From positions 68,950,986-69,014,985 of the forward strand of contig NC_051086.1 of the NCBI RefSeq assembly GCF_004664715.2: 64,000 nt of DNA, read 5' to 3'. Under the pieces are notes generated by a model that saw only the letters and a program-made list of their open reading frames with translations, had not been told where the DNA came from and made no database searches. The stretch is from Peromyscus leucopus. Taxonomy: Eukaryota > Chordata > Mammalia > Rodentia > Cricetidae. A program made the position numbers and the translations under genes. Shown here piece after piece: positions 49,499-63,189 of this stretch (the first letter of the stretch is position 1; every line of letters begins with the position of its first letter).

Positions 49499-51605
49499 TA
49501 GTGTGCCTATATTTGCTACTGAAAACTGCCATGTATTCAGACATTCTTAGTGTTGCTGAGTGGGAAGGTGGAGCCGGCCCTTGATTAAATGTAATGAACA
49601 TAGTATTGAAGGCTACAGGGTTGATGACTGTTTGCCTTTGATCACTTGAAATGTCAAGCAGCAACCTTGACAGAGAGCATAAATACAATATATGGATTCA
49701 ATTTACTCGACCTGTGGAGTATCAAAGTGCCTGGTCTGTGGCGGCAGAGGCAGTCCAAATGTGCTATCTTAGATAGCTTCACGGATCTGAGAAATTCATC
49801 AGCTTAACCCTGGTGTGTCTCCTACAGTTCTTAATTTCCTAAGCTTGCAATCAGTCTGTGAATGTGTAGCATTAATTTCTGGAACATGACTCCTTAGTGA
49901 CTCTTTGGCTCTGGTGGCTTCATCTGTATTATAGAGATGTTCTCGGCAAAGCCTGGTGAGTCACCAACTGATTGTGATAATAATGCTCTTTCTTGGGTCT
50001 AAGATGAGTGCAGAAAGGAGAATGATAGTGCATACAGTGTTGCTACACGTGGGGAACGTCTGAAGATCTCACAGCGGGGGTGTGACCAAAACTCTGTCCC
50101 GGTGGATTTATCCATAATTCTGCAGTAGGTGAACAGTTGAATTAGAGCAGATTTTAATCTGTGGCGGTTTCAAAATCCTCACAAACAGTTGATTTGATTG
50201 AGGCTTAAGCTGTGAAAGAGCAGAACCCATTACAAGACCGCTGCCTGATTCTGTCTCAAAGTGCATGGGCTTCATGTATTTGCTTAGGTACTTATTTTGG
50301 TCAATTGATTACACTTCAGGTCATATCAATTTGTCTATATCCATACCTACACCTCCACTGTAATGTAGGGTCTTTGATTAGCATGTACATTCTTGTTTTT
50401 CTGCTAGAAGTTGATAAATATGGCTGTTGTGTGCAACAGGCAGGGACCTGGGTGAGCTCTCCTGGCTCCCCTGCATCAAATGGGACTTTTGAGACCAGTA
50501 AGGAACAAGCATTTGGGTAGTGCCGACAGGGAGCTGGTCTGAAATCACTGCTTACTTACTGTAAGGAGAAAGTTCAGTAAACCGTTTAATCCATTGTATA
50601 CTTTTTTTTAAACAGAATTTGACTTTTGAGTAATAGAGTAGAATCACACTTGATCTGCTTGCATCCCTATCAAAGGTGCAGCCTAAGGTTGCTTTGTGAC
50701 CTTTCACCTCTGAAATTGCCAATATTTTGGGTAGAGAAGGGACTTTTCTTGTTGTTGTTGTTTTGCTGGCCGAGCTCTGTTACTATTTATTTATTTTGTG
50801 CCCATTTTTCCTCCTGAAATCCATGTTTCCTTTATGAACCATCAGGACAGTGAATGTGTGTGCTGCTCTCTCTAACTCTGAGCAGAGACGCCTTAGTCAC
50901 GAGGAATTGGACTCTCGTGGGTAATTCTCTTCAGCTCCCTCTCACATGGTTTGGATCTCTTGATGAGGAGTCTGTGTTGTTTGGTTGAGTGGATAGTATT
51001 CTGTTATCCAGCTTCCATCTGCTTTAATCAGGTCACTACTGTTAACAGAATCACTATTCTCCCAATGGCTAACAAAATGAGACTAAATGATTGCAGTTCT
51101 CTGTGGAAAGAAGTTAATGGGGGTAATTCTAACAGATTCCATTTTCAAAAGTAAAACGTTCATTGAAATTATCCCTGAACCAGGAAGCACTGTTTTCACT
51201 GTGACCCATGCATAGGAGGAGTCTGTATTAGGAAGATGTTTGGTGACCAGTTGCTGAGAGAAAATTCCCGATGTGGGATCGATCCCCTTTTTTTAGGCCT
51301 TATTCTTCTGCCCTTCCTTGTTCCATTTTGTACTGCTTCATGTACAGTCTTCTCACTTTACCTTGGCATATTTTTTAGCTGTCCTTCAGTTCTGGTGACA
51401 GAACCTCCTCTGTCTAACCCTGGGGTCCTAATCATTTTATACATAAAAATTTTGCAAAGATAGTGAAATAAAATTTAGTGTGTGTGTACATATATAAATT
51501 ACCTGTCAGAGAATTTATATACATATATACATACATATATCACACTCACATTCTTGGACACAGAATAAATTTCTAAGTGAAAATATTTTATTTAAACCTT
51601 GTTTT

Positions 51606-51828
51606 TGGATGTTGGAAAGATGGCTCAGCTTTTAGGAGCACTTGTTGTTCTTCCTGAGTACATGGGTTCCGCTCCTAGCACACCCACTGCATCTCACAAC
51701 CCTCTGTAAACCTAGATCCAGGGGATGTAGTGTTCCCTTCTGGCCTCTGTAGACATGGCACACTCGTGGTAAATAGACATACATACATGTATGCAAAACA
51801 CCCATACACACAAAATAAAATAGGGAAA
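51606..51828 (+). repeat. B2/B3-type SINE
   Basis: 'gttggaaagatggctcagct', 'gagtacatgggttccgctcc', 'tctggcctctgtagacatgg' and a CA/AAAATAAAA tail. Confidence 0.88.
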
Positions 51829-52002
51829 AATGTTAAAGCCTTGTGTGAAGAGTTTTTATTCTAGCTATCTGTGTGTTTGTGTGACATTATTCTGTTGAAC
51901 CAAAAAAGATCTTTCATAACTTATCCCGTTGTTAATTGCCATTTCACTCCTTCATGTAGCGATGTGTGTAGGATGCACATAAACACTCACACACAACACG
52001 CA

Positions 52003-52043
52003 TACTCACTCACTCACTCACTCACTCACTCACTCACTCACTC
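52003..52043. repeat. (ACTC)n microsatellite
   Basis: About ten tetranucleotide units. The translated frame is a repeated Ser-Leu-Thr-His artefact. Confidence 0.97.
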
Positions 52044-52539
52044 GCACGCATACACACCCTGTTAACTTTTACTGATTGATGCACAGGGCAAATTCTATGT
52101 CCTCAGCTACTATCTCTGTGCAAATATGTGCATTTTAGTTTCTCAACTGATCATAGGTATTTGATAAGTACACATTATTTTTATCTTAGCTCTGATGGTG
52201 CAAAATAAATACACTGGGTTGCCTAAGTTTGGGGCTTCAGTGATTGTGAGATATTCTAGTCTCAAGATGAAGGGAACACCATACTTGGAATTTTTCCTTA
52301 AGGCACAGCCTATCCAAAACAAATAGGCCCTGAGCTCATTGCTCACTTTTATATACACTCAAATAATTAAAAACTGTATTTTTGAATCATATGTAATATT
52401 TTTAGACAAAGCATTAGTTTAATTTTTTTCTCATTGTTTGTACCTAATACTGTTATGCCTGTATTTTAACTAAAATACAGGACTTCTAAAGAGGAAGCAG
52501 CTGGTGTATCATTTGAACTTAGTTCCCCAGTTCCATTTT

Positions 52540-52630
52540 TTTTTCCCTGAGTCAGTCTTTCCATGTAGCTCCAGCCATCCTGCCTCAGCCTTCCTGATGC
52601 TGGGAACAGACACCCACCACCTCACCCACT
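52540..52630 (-). repeat. Highly diverged B1-like fragment
   Basis: T-run, 'ctgagtcagtctttccatgt', 'ctgcctcagccttcctgatg' and 'cacccaccacctcaccc' in reverse B1 order. Confidence 0.5.
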
Positions 52631-54029
52631 TGCTTCCTGCATGCAGTTAGGTTTGTGCTTCCTATCCTTAAGATAGCAAAGTGTCATCTTACCTTGCTTT
52701 TGCATAAGAATTGAAGAGCCACTGGAGAACCAGGTCACCCTGAGTGTGTCCTGGTTTGCGTTTTACCATAGAGATCAATGCTTATCAACAGAATTCAAAG
52801 GACTGAGATTAGAGGACAAACATTCCTGATCTGCATGTGGAGGAGACAGAACTTGTAACTTGATCTACAGTTACCATTGAAATCGGAGGTAGACTTTCTC
52901 AGCCACCAGTCTTGGGCTATCAGAGGTGCTAATGGGAAGGTGTATTCAGTTTGCCATGGTGCAGCTTTGTGGTCATAAAACTAAAACTGGCTCGGAGAAG
53001 CTGTGATGCTCATATTCATGGTCTGTAAGTTATTTTTCCTACTTCACTGTTTTCTGCAGCCTCAAGTAGAAAATGAGAATTCCTGTGCAGAATTTGGCTT
53101 TCTCCTTCCTTGGAAGGGATGTATTTAAGTTACTTCCTAAATAATTCCCATATAGAAAATATGTAATCTTCTTTAGAAATATAAAGGTAATAAATGATAA
53201 GTCTTTCAAGTCACACAGTTCCGGATATTGTTTGTGATTATAAAGTGACGAAAACCCGAGACTTGTCCCTTGTGTCTTCAAAGCTATTGTTGGAGCAATA
53301 AGAGGATTAAGGAAAGGGGCAAAATTAAAAGAAGGCTCAGTGCTGATCTGTGAACAGCCCCTGTGAAGAGGAGAATATCCAATCTCAGTTATTAAGATTA
53401 GCATTTTTAATTAGAGTATGGGCATTAAATCAGTTCTTATCCTTTGAACACCTACCATTCATATAAAATTTAAAAGTAAGTTTTGAGAATAGGTCAAAAG
53501 AAAACAAAACATGAACTCCACTTTGTCCATAAGGAAGGCGCAAGGCTGGAATGTTCGTGCAGCTGGAAGCCCATGATAGCAGTGGTACGGGACAGTGCGT
53601 GGGGTGGTATTAGACACTGTTTACGTCTGAACCAGCTCTTCCATCTGTCTTTGTGACATGATTGTTAAATTGTTAGTGTCACGCTGTTGTAAATTGTGTC
53701 CTAGAGCCTGAGAGGCTCATGCTTACAGGTGTCATCTGTACACTAGAAGCAAACGACACCCCTCTCTGAAGCACAGCGAGCCCCCTCAGGCAAGTAAAGA
53801 ACAGGCTGAGACCTCACCCAGACAGCAGGCTGGAGCCTGAGCTCCTCACATTCCTCTGGATATACTTGGGGACTGCCACAGAAAAGCTAAAGTAAATAAT
53901 CCAAGTGAAAATGTTTGTTCCCGAGAAAAGAAGTTCTGGACGCTTGTGCTAGCAGGAACAAAAATGGCTAACCCAAGTCTGAGGAGGACTGTAGTAGTGA
54001 TTTCAGAATTACTGAATCTCCTACGTGTG

Positions 54030-54122
54030 CCTCTCCTCCTAGCTGCTTATGAGGCTGAAGCAGGAGGATTGTTTGTACCTGTGAGTTTGAGGACAGCCTA
54101 GACAATATAGCTAGACCCCATT
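54030..54122 (+). repeat. Diverged B1-like fragment
   Basis: 'gcttatgaggctgaagcagg', 'ctgtgagtttgaggacagcc' and 'tagacaatatagctagaccc' in plus-strand order. Confidence 0.6.
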
Positions 54123-55249
54123 GTCCATGACGGTACTTCAGTCAGTATGGATTCCTGTGTATGGGAACCTCAGTCACCATAATTAGCCTTGCCCCTACAC
54201 AGCTTTATGTAATTACAGTCATTTCACACATGTATTTTACACATCTTGGTTCATGATTTGACATTCTTGCAGGTGTTCACTAGTTAGTGCAGGATTGAAT
54301 TGGAAGAAAGCAGCTACCACAGTGTAGAGTGTGAACTCTGACCTGGCAAGTGTTTTTGAGGAATGCCATTCCAACTGTGAAAGACCAGGTGGCAGTGTGT
54401 GGATATGTAGGTGATTTTTAAAAGTAAATATATACAATGTTCATGTCACTTCGAGGGAAACAATGATTTTATTTCAATAATAAAACTAGAGCATTCCTCC
54501 GAATATTGGAAAATTGAGAACCTTGTATCTCACAGGACCCCAATACTTAAAAGAGATTTCTGGTTAGATGTATTTTTTCATATCATATAGTAAAGGATGT
54601 CAGTGTTCAGGAAAGATGCAGTACTTTCCAAATGACCAAATTTGTGCTATTCTGAATTATGCTTTTATGGGACAGAAGAATTTAATGTCATCAGGGAGGA
54701 AGGGCGACTGGTAGGATTTTAGCTTCATGCTAAAGCTAAGGTCAGCGTCAAATCAACAGAGAATCTCCCAACTTTGAGGATGGTGTTAGTGCTCTGTCCT
54801 TCCCGCCACAGCCACGAGTGTGACCAACTTTCTTTGATGTGGTGCAGCCAAAGGCCATTGGTTTTTATCCATAAGGATTTTAGCCAGGCTACATAGGTTA
54901 ACTGTTGAAAAAGATTTTATCAATAGTTTAAATGCTGACTTGTGTAAGGTGCATAAATGAAGCTTGTTTGGGGCGAGTGTGTGGATTAGCACAAAGGGAA
55001 TCTGACAAAAACTGAAAATTTCTGCTTGGTATGTGCTTACACAAACACATCCATAATCAACTTAGTCGTTTCTGCAGCAATTCAGATGACATTTGATTGA
55101 AGTCTGATCATGTCTGTCCCTGAAATTTTGGAGAACTAACACCCTTAAAATATTGAATAGGCTTGCTGTAGTCACAGCCGCTTAAGAGTCTAAGTCAGGA
55201 GGGGTCATTTGAGCCTGTATCCTGTGTCTCTAAAAGAAATCGGATTTTT

Positions 55250-55426
55250 TTTTTGTTTTTGTTTTTGTTTTTTGTTTTTGTTTTTCGAGACAGGGTTTCT
55301 CTGTGTAGCTTTGTGCCTTTCCTGGAGCTCACTTGGTAGCCCAGGCTGGCCTCGAACTCACAGAGATCTGCCTGGCTCTGCCTCCCGAGTGCTGGGATTA
55401 AAGGCGTGCGCCACCAATGCCCGGCT
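55250..55426 (-). repeat. B1 SINE with perfect 15-bp target-site duplication
   Basis: The direct repeat 'agaaatcggattttt' is at 55235-55249 and 55427-55441. The body is a near-intact minus-strand B1 with a (GTTTTT)n tail and the 'tttgtgcctttcctggagct' variant of the cricetid type. Confidence 0.97.
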
Positions 55427-55950
55427 AGAAATCGGATTTTTAAATGCAGACTCTCATAGATGCCTCTTATTTGGAGCTTCTCCCATCTCTCAGAACTTTG
55501 ACATATCATTTATAAAATTTATTTATGTCATTGAATGTTTTTGATGCTAACATATTAGCACATTTATTTTTCTGTCTGTTATTTTTCTGTGTATAAGAAA
55601 AAATACTTTTTTATATTGGACTTGTATCCAGAAACCTATTTTTTAATCCCACTAGAATTTGTGCAGTTTTCACTGTGTGTTATCAGCAAAGTTAATTTCA
55701 TTTCTCCCCATTCTTTCTATTTCCCTCTTCAAACTTGGCTGGATTCCCATGTCACTGCTCAACAGAAATAGTGATGCTGAGCTGGTCTCAGTCCTATGGC
55801 GTGAAGGGTTAACATTTTACTATTAAATAGAATCTTGTTAGAGGGTATTGGTATCATATTTATAATGTTTGAAGAAAATGGAGAAAAATTGAAAAAGAGC
55901 CAGAGTGGTATTTTGTGACTCAAAAGCATATTATCAGAGATACTTCACTG

Positions 55951-56038
55951 AGCCAGGCATGGTGGCACATGCCTACGAATTGGGAGGCTGAGGCTGGGTG
56001 TCAGGGTTCAAGGTCAGCCTTGTGTACATGAGACTCAG
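55951..56038 (+). repeat. Diverged B1 SINE
   Basis: 'gagccaggcatggtggcaca', 'ttgggaggctgaggctgggt' and 'gttcaaggtcagccttgtgt'; truncated against the repeat on its right. Confidence 0.75.
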
Positions 56039-56398
56039 TGTGGTGGTTTGATTGGGTTTGATAGCCTCATATGTGTGAATACTTAGGCCCCAGTTGGTGG
56101 AACTTTTGGGGGAAGAATTAGGAGGTGAGGCCTTGTTGGAGGAGGGGTGTGACTGCGGGGTAGGCTTGGTGGTTTCGGAAGCCCAGGCCAGGTCCAGCCT
56201 TACTGCTGTCTACGTGAATAAGATGTAAGCTCTCAACTACTCCAGCTCCGTGTCTGCCTGTCTGCCGCAATGCTTCCCGCCATGACGGTCACGGACTCAG
56301 CCTCTGAAACTGTAAGCAAGCCCCAATTAAATGCTTTATTTTCTAAGTTGCCTTGGTCACGTGTCTCCTCACAGAAATAGAACAGTGACTAAGAAACT
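56039..56398 (+). repeat. Rodent interspersed repeat, plus-strand copy (same family as 1-332)
   Basis: 'ggtggtttgattgggtttga', 'ttaggaggtgaggccttgtt', 'ctccgtgtctgcctgtctgc', 'cctctgaaactgtaagcaag' and 'gaacagtgactaagaaact'. It is about 360 bp and looks near full length. Shares block order with the reverse complement of the left-edge repeat. Confidence 0.7.
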
Positions 56399-57499
56399 CT
56401 GCCTCAGAAATCAAAACAAACAGCCATTGAAGGGAGCAGGCCATGGGAGTTGAAAGAATGAGGCCTTCAAAAACAAGTAGGAAACTTAGAAAAATGACGA
56501 GTGAAACAGAAACAAAGGAGCCACATCTGAGAGAGAGATGATTGATGGTTGCCAAGAGCTGTCTAAGCCATGGACTCCTTACCGATAATGCCAGCAAAGA
56601 ATTTTTCCAAAGGAATATGTGAAGGGCTGTGAGTTTTCCTGAACTTGTGAACGTCATCAATGCGTGATTCCAGGAGCTGTGGTGAGAAAGCGCAGTCTGA
56701 AGGCACCAACTCTCTCTCTTTTTCTCCCTAGGTTTGGATGATGGCTTTCAGTTTTGATCAAATTAGACATTGGAAAGGGGGGGGTGATTTTTCATGTTCC
56801 CCTGTCAGCCTGAGACCCCCATCTCACAGTGGCTCAGGCTCTGTGAGACATTGTAGGATCTTTGCCAGTGGACAGAAGGAAATGCTATCAGGACGCAGTG
56901 TTTATTTCGAAGCACTCAACACTGTGCTCAGTGTCTTTGAGTGGCTTATCTCATTTAATCTTCCTTAATTAGGATCACAGGTCCATTTCAAATATCCCAA
57001 GAAGAAATCCTAAGACACCTTGCTCCTGATACTTGGAATTATTAAAAGTGCATTATGGTGACACCTCAAATAAGTCCAAGTCCCTTTCTGCCCTACCTGA
57101 TCAAATATTCATTTCAAAACCGTGTGTGCTGAAATGAGCCGTGAGGGAGTCAAGAGAATCAGTTATTCAGGTGGTGAAAATGTGTGAACGCAGCTGGCAG
57201 ATGACATTCCAGAACGACGAATTCCCATCTTGTCCTTGTTGCTTCGGGCAACAACTGACAGACCTGACTGGTCATTGGCTTTCTGGTCCTGGCACTGACA
57301 GGAATGAAATTCTTCATGTCACAGACACTTAAAAACCATCCCTGTTAGGGTGCATACAGACGATGCTGGAGGTCCTACCTCCATGGAGATGTAATCAATA
57401 TGGTTTGGAATTCTTGACCTGAACCTATAATATTTTGGGCATCATAAAGGGGGCTTCCTATTACACAAAAGATTATATTCAGAGTACTGGGGCTCAGTT

Positions 57500-57578
57500 G
57501 TGCATGGAGGACACCCCCAAATAAACAAATAAATAGACAAAATAAATAGATAGATGAATGAATGAATGAAATAAAGGT
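57500..57578. repeat. AT-rich simple-repeat-like tract
   Basis: 'aaataaacaaataaatagac' followed by GATA and (GAAT)n units. Confidence 0.7.
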
Positions 57579-58054
57579 GTTGCTTGTGTTGTTCTTCACC
57601 GCCTTTAAAAAGCTTTCAGGGTGATGGTGTAAGATAGAGCATTGTGTCTTTCGAACTTTGGGTGGGAAGTTTACCAACTATGAAACCCTCCTGATGACTT
57701 GCAGGAATCATGACTTTAATGAACAACTTGTGAGTTTTTCAGATTTCATTGACCCAAATACCTAGATTTGAGTGGAGGCTTTAGATAACACTTCTGATTT
57801 GTCATTTTCCATACAGTCAGGAGCCACAGTGAAAACCTGAATCGAGTAAGTGGAGTCTGTGGTATGATCCAAGGGCAGCCGCAAGGACAAGGACGGGGCT
57901 CATTGTTCTGTGGACCAGAGCCTGTAGGATTCGTGATCACGATCACTGTGCCTCATGAAAAAGTAAAGTATAGGCAAGGAGAAGGGGAGGCGATGGGGAT
58001 GGAGGTGTGTCTCTGACCATTGTCTCGTGGCTTACCTTAGGATCCAGCCTCTGC

Positions 58055-58205
58055 TTGCCCCTTGTGACTCATCATCTATAATTCCAGTTCTGGGGGATCT
58101 GACACCCCCTTTTGTATCCAAGGACACCAGGCACACACATGGCACACACACACACATGCACGCAGGCAAAACATTCATACATAAACATGATCTTTAAAAA
58201 TTAGG
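58055..58205 (+). repeat. B2/B3-type SINE, 5' truncated or diverged
   Basis: 'tctataattccagttctggg', 'ggatctgacacccccttttg', 'aaggacaccaggcacacaca' and a CA-rich region ending 'acatgatctttaaaaa'. Confidence 0.7.
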
Positions 58206-59716
58206 GGAAAAACCCTGCATGTGTTTATACAGAATGTTTCCTATGGAAAGCCAGCAATTCAGATCAAGGTGTTACAGACCCTCCTCAGTGGTGCTTTCAT
58301 GCATTAGTTTGTCCTTGTAGAGCATTGAGTCTACCACACTTCGCGGCTCTCTAGATCTCTGGTCAGGGCTGGTGAACACAGAATAAAGTAGGATGGAGCT
58401 TTCCTCCTGGTCACGCTAGCTTGCCTTCAGCTTTCATTGAGGGACTCGGAGAACTTGCCACTGCAGCTACCCCATCATGGTATAGGATGCTGACATATGG
58501 GACTCTGATCCAACTTCTGTCTTTTTTAAGAATTGCCAGAATTAGTAAGTCATTAGAAAAAACCTTTTTCAGCTTACACTTTGTCCTAGGCAGCACCAAG
58601 AGAGGGTGCAGTTGGGTTTTGTCATGTTAATGGAATCTTGAGTGTTACACCTGGTTTAACTTGGAAAAGCGCCTGAAAGCACGATGGAGCCTCTATGGCT
58701 CCAGGTACTCCAGAGGCCAAGGATAAGAGTCCCCCTGAGCTCAGAGGGACAACATGGGGATACTCTGTTTCAAAAGGAAATGTGCATACATATGGATAGA
58801 TGTGGACACATAATACCCAAAGCTAAGCTTGAAATAGCAGCCAAGCTCATGGTTGGTGATACCTGCTTTAGGTGGTTCATACTATTTCAGATGAAGACTG
58901 TGTGCATGCCTAGGAAAAGGTTCTTTTACCCACGGTTTTCTCGACCTGAAGAGGTCTCAGGAAACCCTTGTACATTCTCTCCATGTCTGAAATTTCTAGC
59001 TGTGAATACCTTTAGTTTTTAGTTTTTATAACCACAGGAAGTGCATGCTCCTGTGACTGAGCCAGAGAGAACTTGCTGCGGTGTCTGAGGCTGTCTGCTG
59101 CCTCAGCGTGGTTCTCAGTCTCTTTTTACTCTGTTGCACTTCCTTGCTGGTTAATGTCTCCTCTCTTCATAAACGTTTACTCTTGCCTTCGTCACCCAGT
59201 GTGAAGTGTCTGGGCTATCATCTTCCATTCTTGACCAAGCTCATGTTCTTTATAGCCTATTGATTTCTAAACAGTTCCCACATAGCAGGGACTCAGGAGG
59301 GTTAATGAATTCAACATTTCAGCATGGAGCATTGGAAGTGAAATTTTACATCTGAATTAAATGGTAGTTACTTCTAGAATGGGAACCGAGAGACCCCAGA
59401 GCAGTGAGAAATGGAAATCTTCCTCTGGAATCTTTTAGACATTCACACACACACACAAAACAAAACTTACTTTAAGTGCTTACAGGTTTTGTTTTATTTT
59501 TTTAAAAAGCCACTGAGGTCCAGGGGTATGAAATGACTGTTGCCTGTTGTTGCATCATGAGTGGTGGTTAGTCACTAGTGTACATCCGGGGCTTCTTTGC
59601 ATCTTCCAGGACCTTGACTAGCACCTCAATCAAGACAACCTGGTTTGTATTCCAGAAATCATCAGGGTATACGTGTGCGTGTGTGTGTGCTAGAAATTAT
59701 CTGTAACACACACAGA

Positions 59717-59933
59717 TTCTTTATTTTTATTTCATGTTTATGGCTGTTTCTCTTGAGTGTATGTCTGCACATCATGCATGCCTGATGCCTGAAGAGGCCA
59801 GAAGAGGACATCAGGTCCCCTGGAACTGAAGTTCAAGAGGGTCGTGAGCCACCATGTGGTTGCTGGGAATGAAACCTGGGTCCTCTGGAAAAGCAGCCAG
59901 AGCTCTTAACTGCTGAGCTACCTCTCCAGCCCT
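59717..59933 (-). repeat. B2/B3-type SINE
   Basis: 'ttctttatttttatttcatg' tail, 'gaggccagaagaggacatca', 'gtgagccaccatgtggttgc' and 'taactgctgagctacctctc' in reverse order; near full length. Confidence 0.93.
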
Positions 59934-60737
59934 ACACAACCTTCTTGTTACTCAGTTTCTCATGGCATCAGCACCCATATATTTATACTCAAGATTATAT
60001 ACTGCGTACATCATAGCAGGAGAAATCCTATCAGTTCCACTCTCAAACAGCCGGTGGCAAAGCTCTCTAATGACGTTGTGATGATGTCAGACTCTCCTCA
60101 AGTGGCTCACCTGGGTTCACAAGCAAATCACAGGGAAACCTTTTAAGTTGTGAACAGGTGTTTCCAGCTAGGAAATTCACTATTACAGATAAGGGCTCTC
60201 CACATGGAAAAGACTTCCCACTAAAGTAGTGATCACTCAAGGTCATATTTCTGTTCTATCACCCAGTGGGAGAATGCAAACTGAAGAAATAGTCGTGTTT
60301 GCAGCTCACAGTTCCTCCTTCAAACCACGAGCCAAGAGCAGGGGAAGCAAAGTGACTCTGCTTCCCTGAGAAATATTAATTGCTTTTTGAAAATATGTGT
60401 TAAAGCTTTTAAAAAGCCAAATACGCACTGATTCTAAATGGAGCTGACACCTTGATCCTCCATTGTGGAATAACATATGAGTGAGGAGTCCCGGTGGACT
60501 GCCATGGCCTACAATATTTATTACTGTAAAGATCGCAGAGCTCTTAGCCACTTGGAAACGTGTAAAGGCCTTTCAGATTCCATCCTCTTGACTTGTGTCT
60601 TCACATGTTAAAGTTATGGCTGTTTTTTGTCACGTCATAGTGCCCACTCAGAACTAGTCTTCTATCTCATCCTCGGAATATGTAATAATACTTGGCTTTT
60701 CAATAAGTTTAAGAAATAATCCAGATATGAAAGTTTA

Positions 60738-60875
60738 CCTGAGTTGTATGTGGTGCATGCTTTTAACCTCAGCACTTGGGAGCAGAGATAGACATGTCTC
60801 TCTGAATTCAAGGCCAGCCTGGGCTATCCAGCAGCACCGAGCACACAGAAATACCCTGTCAAAACAAACCAAAAA
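60738..60875 (+). repeat. Diverged B1 SINE
   Basis: 'gtatgtggtgcatgctttta', 'gaattcaaggccagcctggg' and 'agcacacagaaataccctgt'. Confidence 0.85.
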
Positions 60876-61118
60876 TAGACCTTAGACATACATTCATTTT
60901 TCATCCCCTGGCCATTGATGTTTAGCAACTCCTAGCCAGTTTTTATTCTTCTATTTTTTATATTTGCAAAATGGTAACTGTGTGGCTGATGTGTTCAAAA
61001 TACTAATAAGCCAGTGGTCTCTGTGGTAATCCATCAGCTATTGTTACTGCTGGTGGAATCCCACTGTGGTTTGCTTTAACACATATATTTTCAAGAATAA
61101 TTGTGTGCAAGAACCTCC

Positions 61119-61321
61119 TGAGGCCTCGGATGTAGCTAAGTTGGTAGTAGAATGGTTCCCTAGCATGCAAAAAGCCATGGGCTTGATTCCCAGAACCAAA
61201 GAAACCATGCATGGTGAAAATAGAAGGTTTAGAAGTTCAAGGTCAATTTTATCTGCACAGTGGATTCCAGGCCAGCCTGGGATTCAGAAGGCACTATCAC
61301 AAAACAAAACAAAACAAAACC
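61119..61321 (+). repeat. Composite B4-like SINE
   Basis: ID-like head 'cggatgtagctaagttggta' and 'catgggcttgattcccagaa', then a B1-like tail 'tccaggccagcctgggattc' and (CAAAA)n. Confidence 0.75.
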
Positions 61322-61817
61322 CTATTGATATATGTACATTAGTAGATGCCCATTTAAAAATGAAAATGCTGGTTGTTATCATGAAAATTACTCCATAGTT
61401 TTTATTAAACTTTTTATTACGTGTTCCGTTATTCATGAAAAATGAGTTGGTCTGGTTTATTCAATAAGATTAGTAACTTGCTTATAAGCCTTGAGTTCTG
61501 TGTTACATATTAAATTATGCATGCTAGTTATGCAAATGTAACATAATAACAGACACCATTCATTTGATTGCCTGACAACAGGCTTTGCTGAGCATCTCCC
61601 TCATTCTTTGTGAAGTCTCATGCGATAGTGGTAGTGTTTCTGTTTTCCAGGTGAAGGAGGGGTTCAGAAATGTTAAGTACATCATACCACTCCTAAGAAA
61701 TTACAATTTACTTGCCATGAGCATATTTTATATAGCTCTTCATTGAAAATGTTGTTAATAGATGCACTTTTAGAATGGGCAGATCCGTACTGTAAATAAG
61801 TGACTTCTTATAAATAG

Positions 61818-62005
61818 GTGTGGGTTTGATTCCCATTCCTACAGCTCATAAGAAGAATACAAAACCACAACCACAGCCGTTCACAACTACCTGTAACTCT
61901 GGGTTCATGGATTCCACCTCCTTTTTTAGCCACCAGGCATGCACATGGAAAGTAAATTCATGAGCTCACACATACATGTAAAAGAAAATAAAATCCTTTT
62001 AAAAA
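61818..62005 (+). repeat. Diverged B2/B3-type SINE
   Basis: 'gtgggtttgattcccattcc', 'gttcacaactacctgtaact', 'gccaccaggcatgcacatgg' and an 'aaagaaaataaaatcc' tail. Confidence 0.65.
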
Positions 62006-63189
62006 CAATGCTAAATGCCTGTCTCCTGTGTTGTGAGAATTATTAGAATATGACAGTTAAAAGCTTCCGATTGTTGTTTAGGTGCCAGAGGGGCTCTTAA
62101 GTCTCTTCCTTACATTTCCACAATGATGGTAAAATACTGAAAGCTTTAATTTCTTATGCATACTCTATGCATTGGGCACATATACTACAGCCTATTCTGT
62201 TGTCCCAGCCAATCCTTGAGAAAACACAGATATGGCAGCTTTTATGTGGCCCCTGGGCAGTTCTGTCCCAGAGCCTGTGTTAATCCCTATGTGATTTGAA
62301 GATGTGTTCCAATAGGAAGATACTGGATTCGAGTCATTTATGTTTTTAAACATAAACAGTTTTTCTCATCCTAAAACAAGTAAATCTATGAAGCCATTAA
62401 GATGGCCAGAGCAGTGACCGCTCTCCTGATTCCCACTGCTCACATTTCTGTATCTGTCTTTGTAGGGACCTTGTTTATCCCTTTCCTCCACTCTGCTTCT
62501 GCCTACCTCCTTCTCAGTCCCTGCCTTCTGAGTCTGATACTCTTGTTCTGTGACTTGAAGTGGAAGTCTCTTGAGGATGCTGGGTTTTCATTCTGGTCCC
62601 AAAGTGGACAGATTTCCCTGGCCTGAAAACCCTGTCCTGGCATGTGTTTGGCATTTGGTTTTGCTCCTGGGTGGGACTGTTGAGTGGGATCCCGGTGGTG
62701 CTGAGGCATCAATGCCTTTGTTCTTGCTCTGTGTGGCTATGGCATTAGCGGTTTCAGCTCTTGTTGACCCTGCTCTAAGCCAAAGCTTTACAGCCTTTAA
62801 AGCACAGTGTGGAGTTTGCTTATGATACATTGGAATGAAAGAAAAAAACTTCTCCAAAGTTACAAATGGTTTCATTTACCAAAATGACTATTTCACTTGG
62901 AAAGTTTTGTCTTTTCTGTAGAAATTCCAGGAGTTGGGTGGGCTTGGTGTCCTGTCTCACACTCCATCCCCACCCACACATTCGTGTTAGCAGATTCTAA
63001 GAGCTTTATTCCAGGTTTGGGGGAGGCAAAGCCTTGAGGAGGGAATAATCAAGTCATACATTTCTGCTTTTATTTAAAGAAACATTTTGAAAATACAAAT
63101 CTTTAGAACTTTTCCACTTTATATAACTGGATAAAGGAAAAAAATTGAATTGAAATGAAAGTGAGAAAGTAACCCTAGGATTGGTCTAG

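Noticed and set aside
55195..55544. ORFs of more than 100 codons on both strands
   Set aside because: They are translations of a B1 SINE and its tail; the same peptide motifs occur at 25.7 and 28.3 kb.
58684..59022. 112-codon plus-strand ORF
   Set aside because: Begins in sequence that looks like a diverged SINE and has no recognisable domain.
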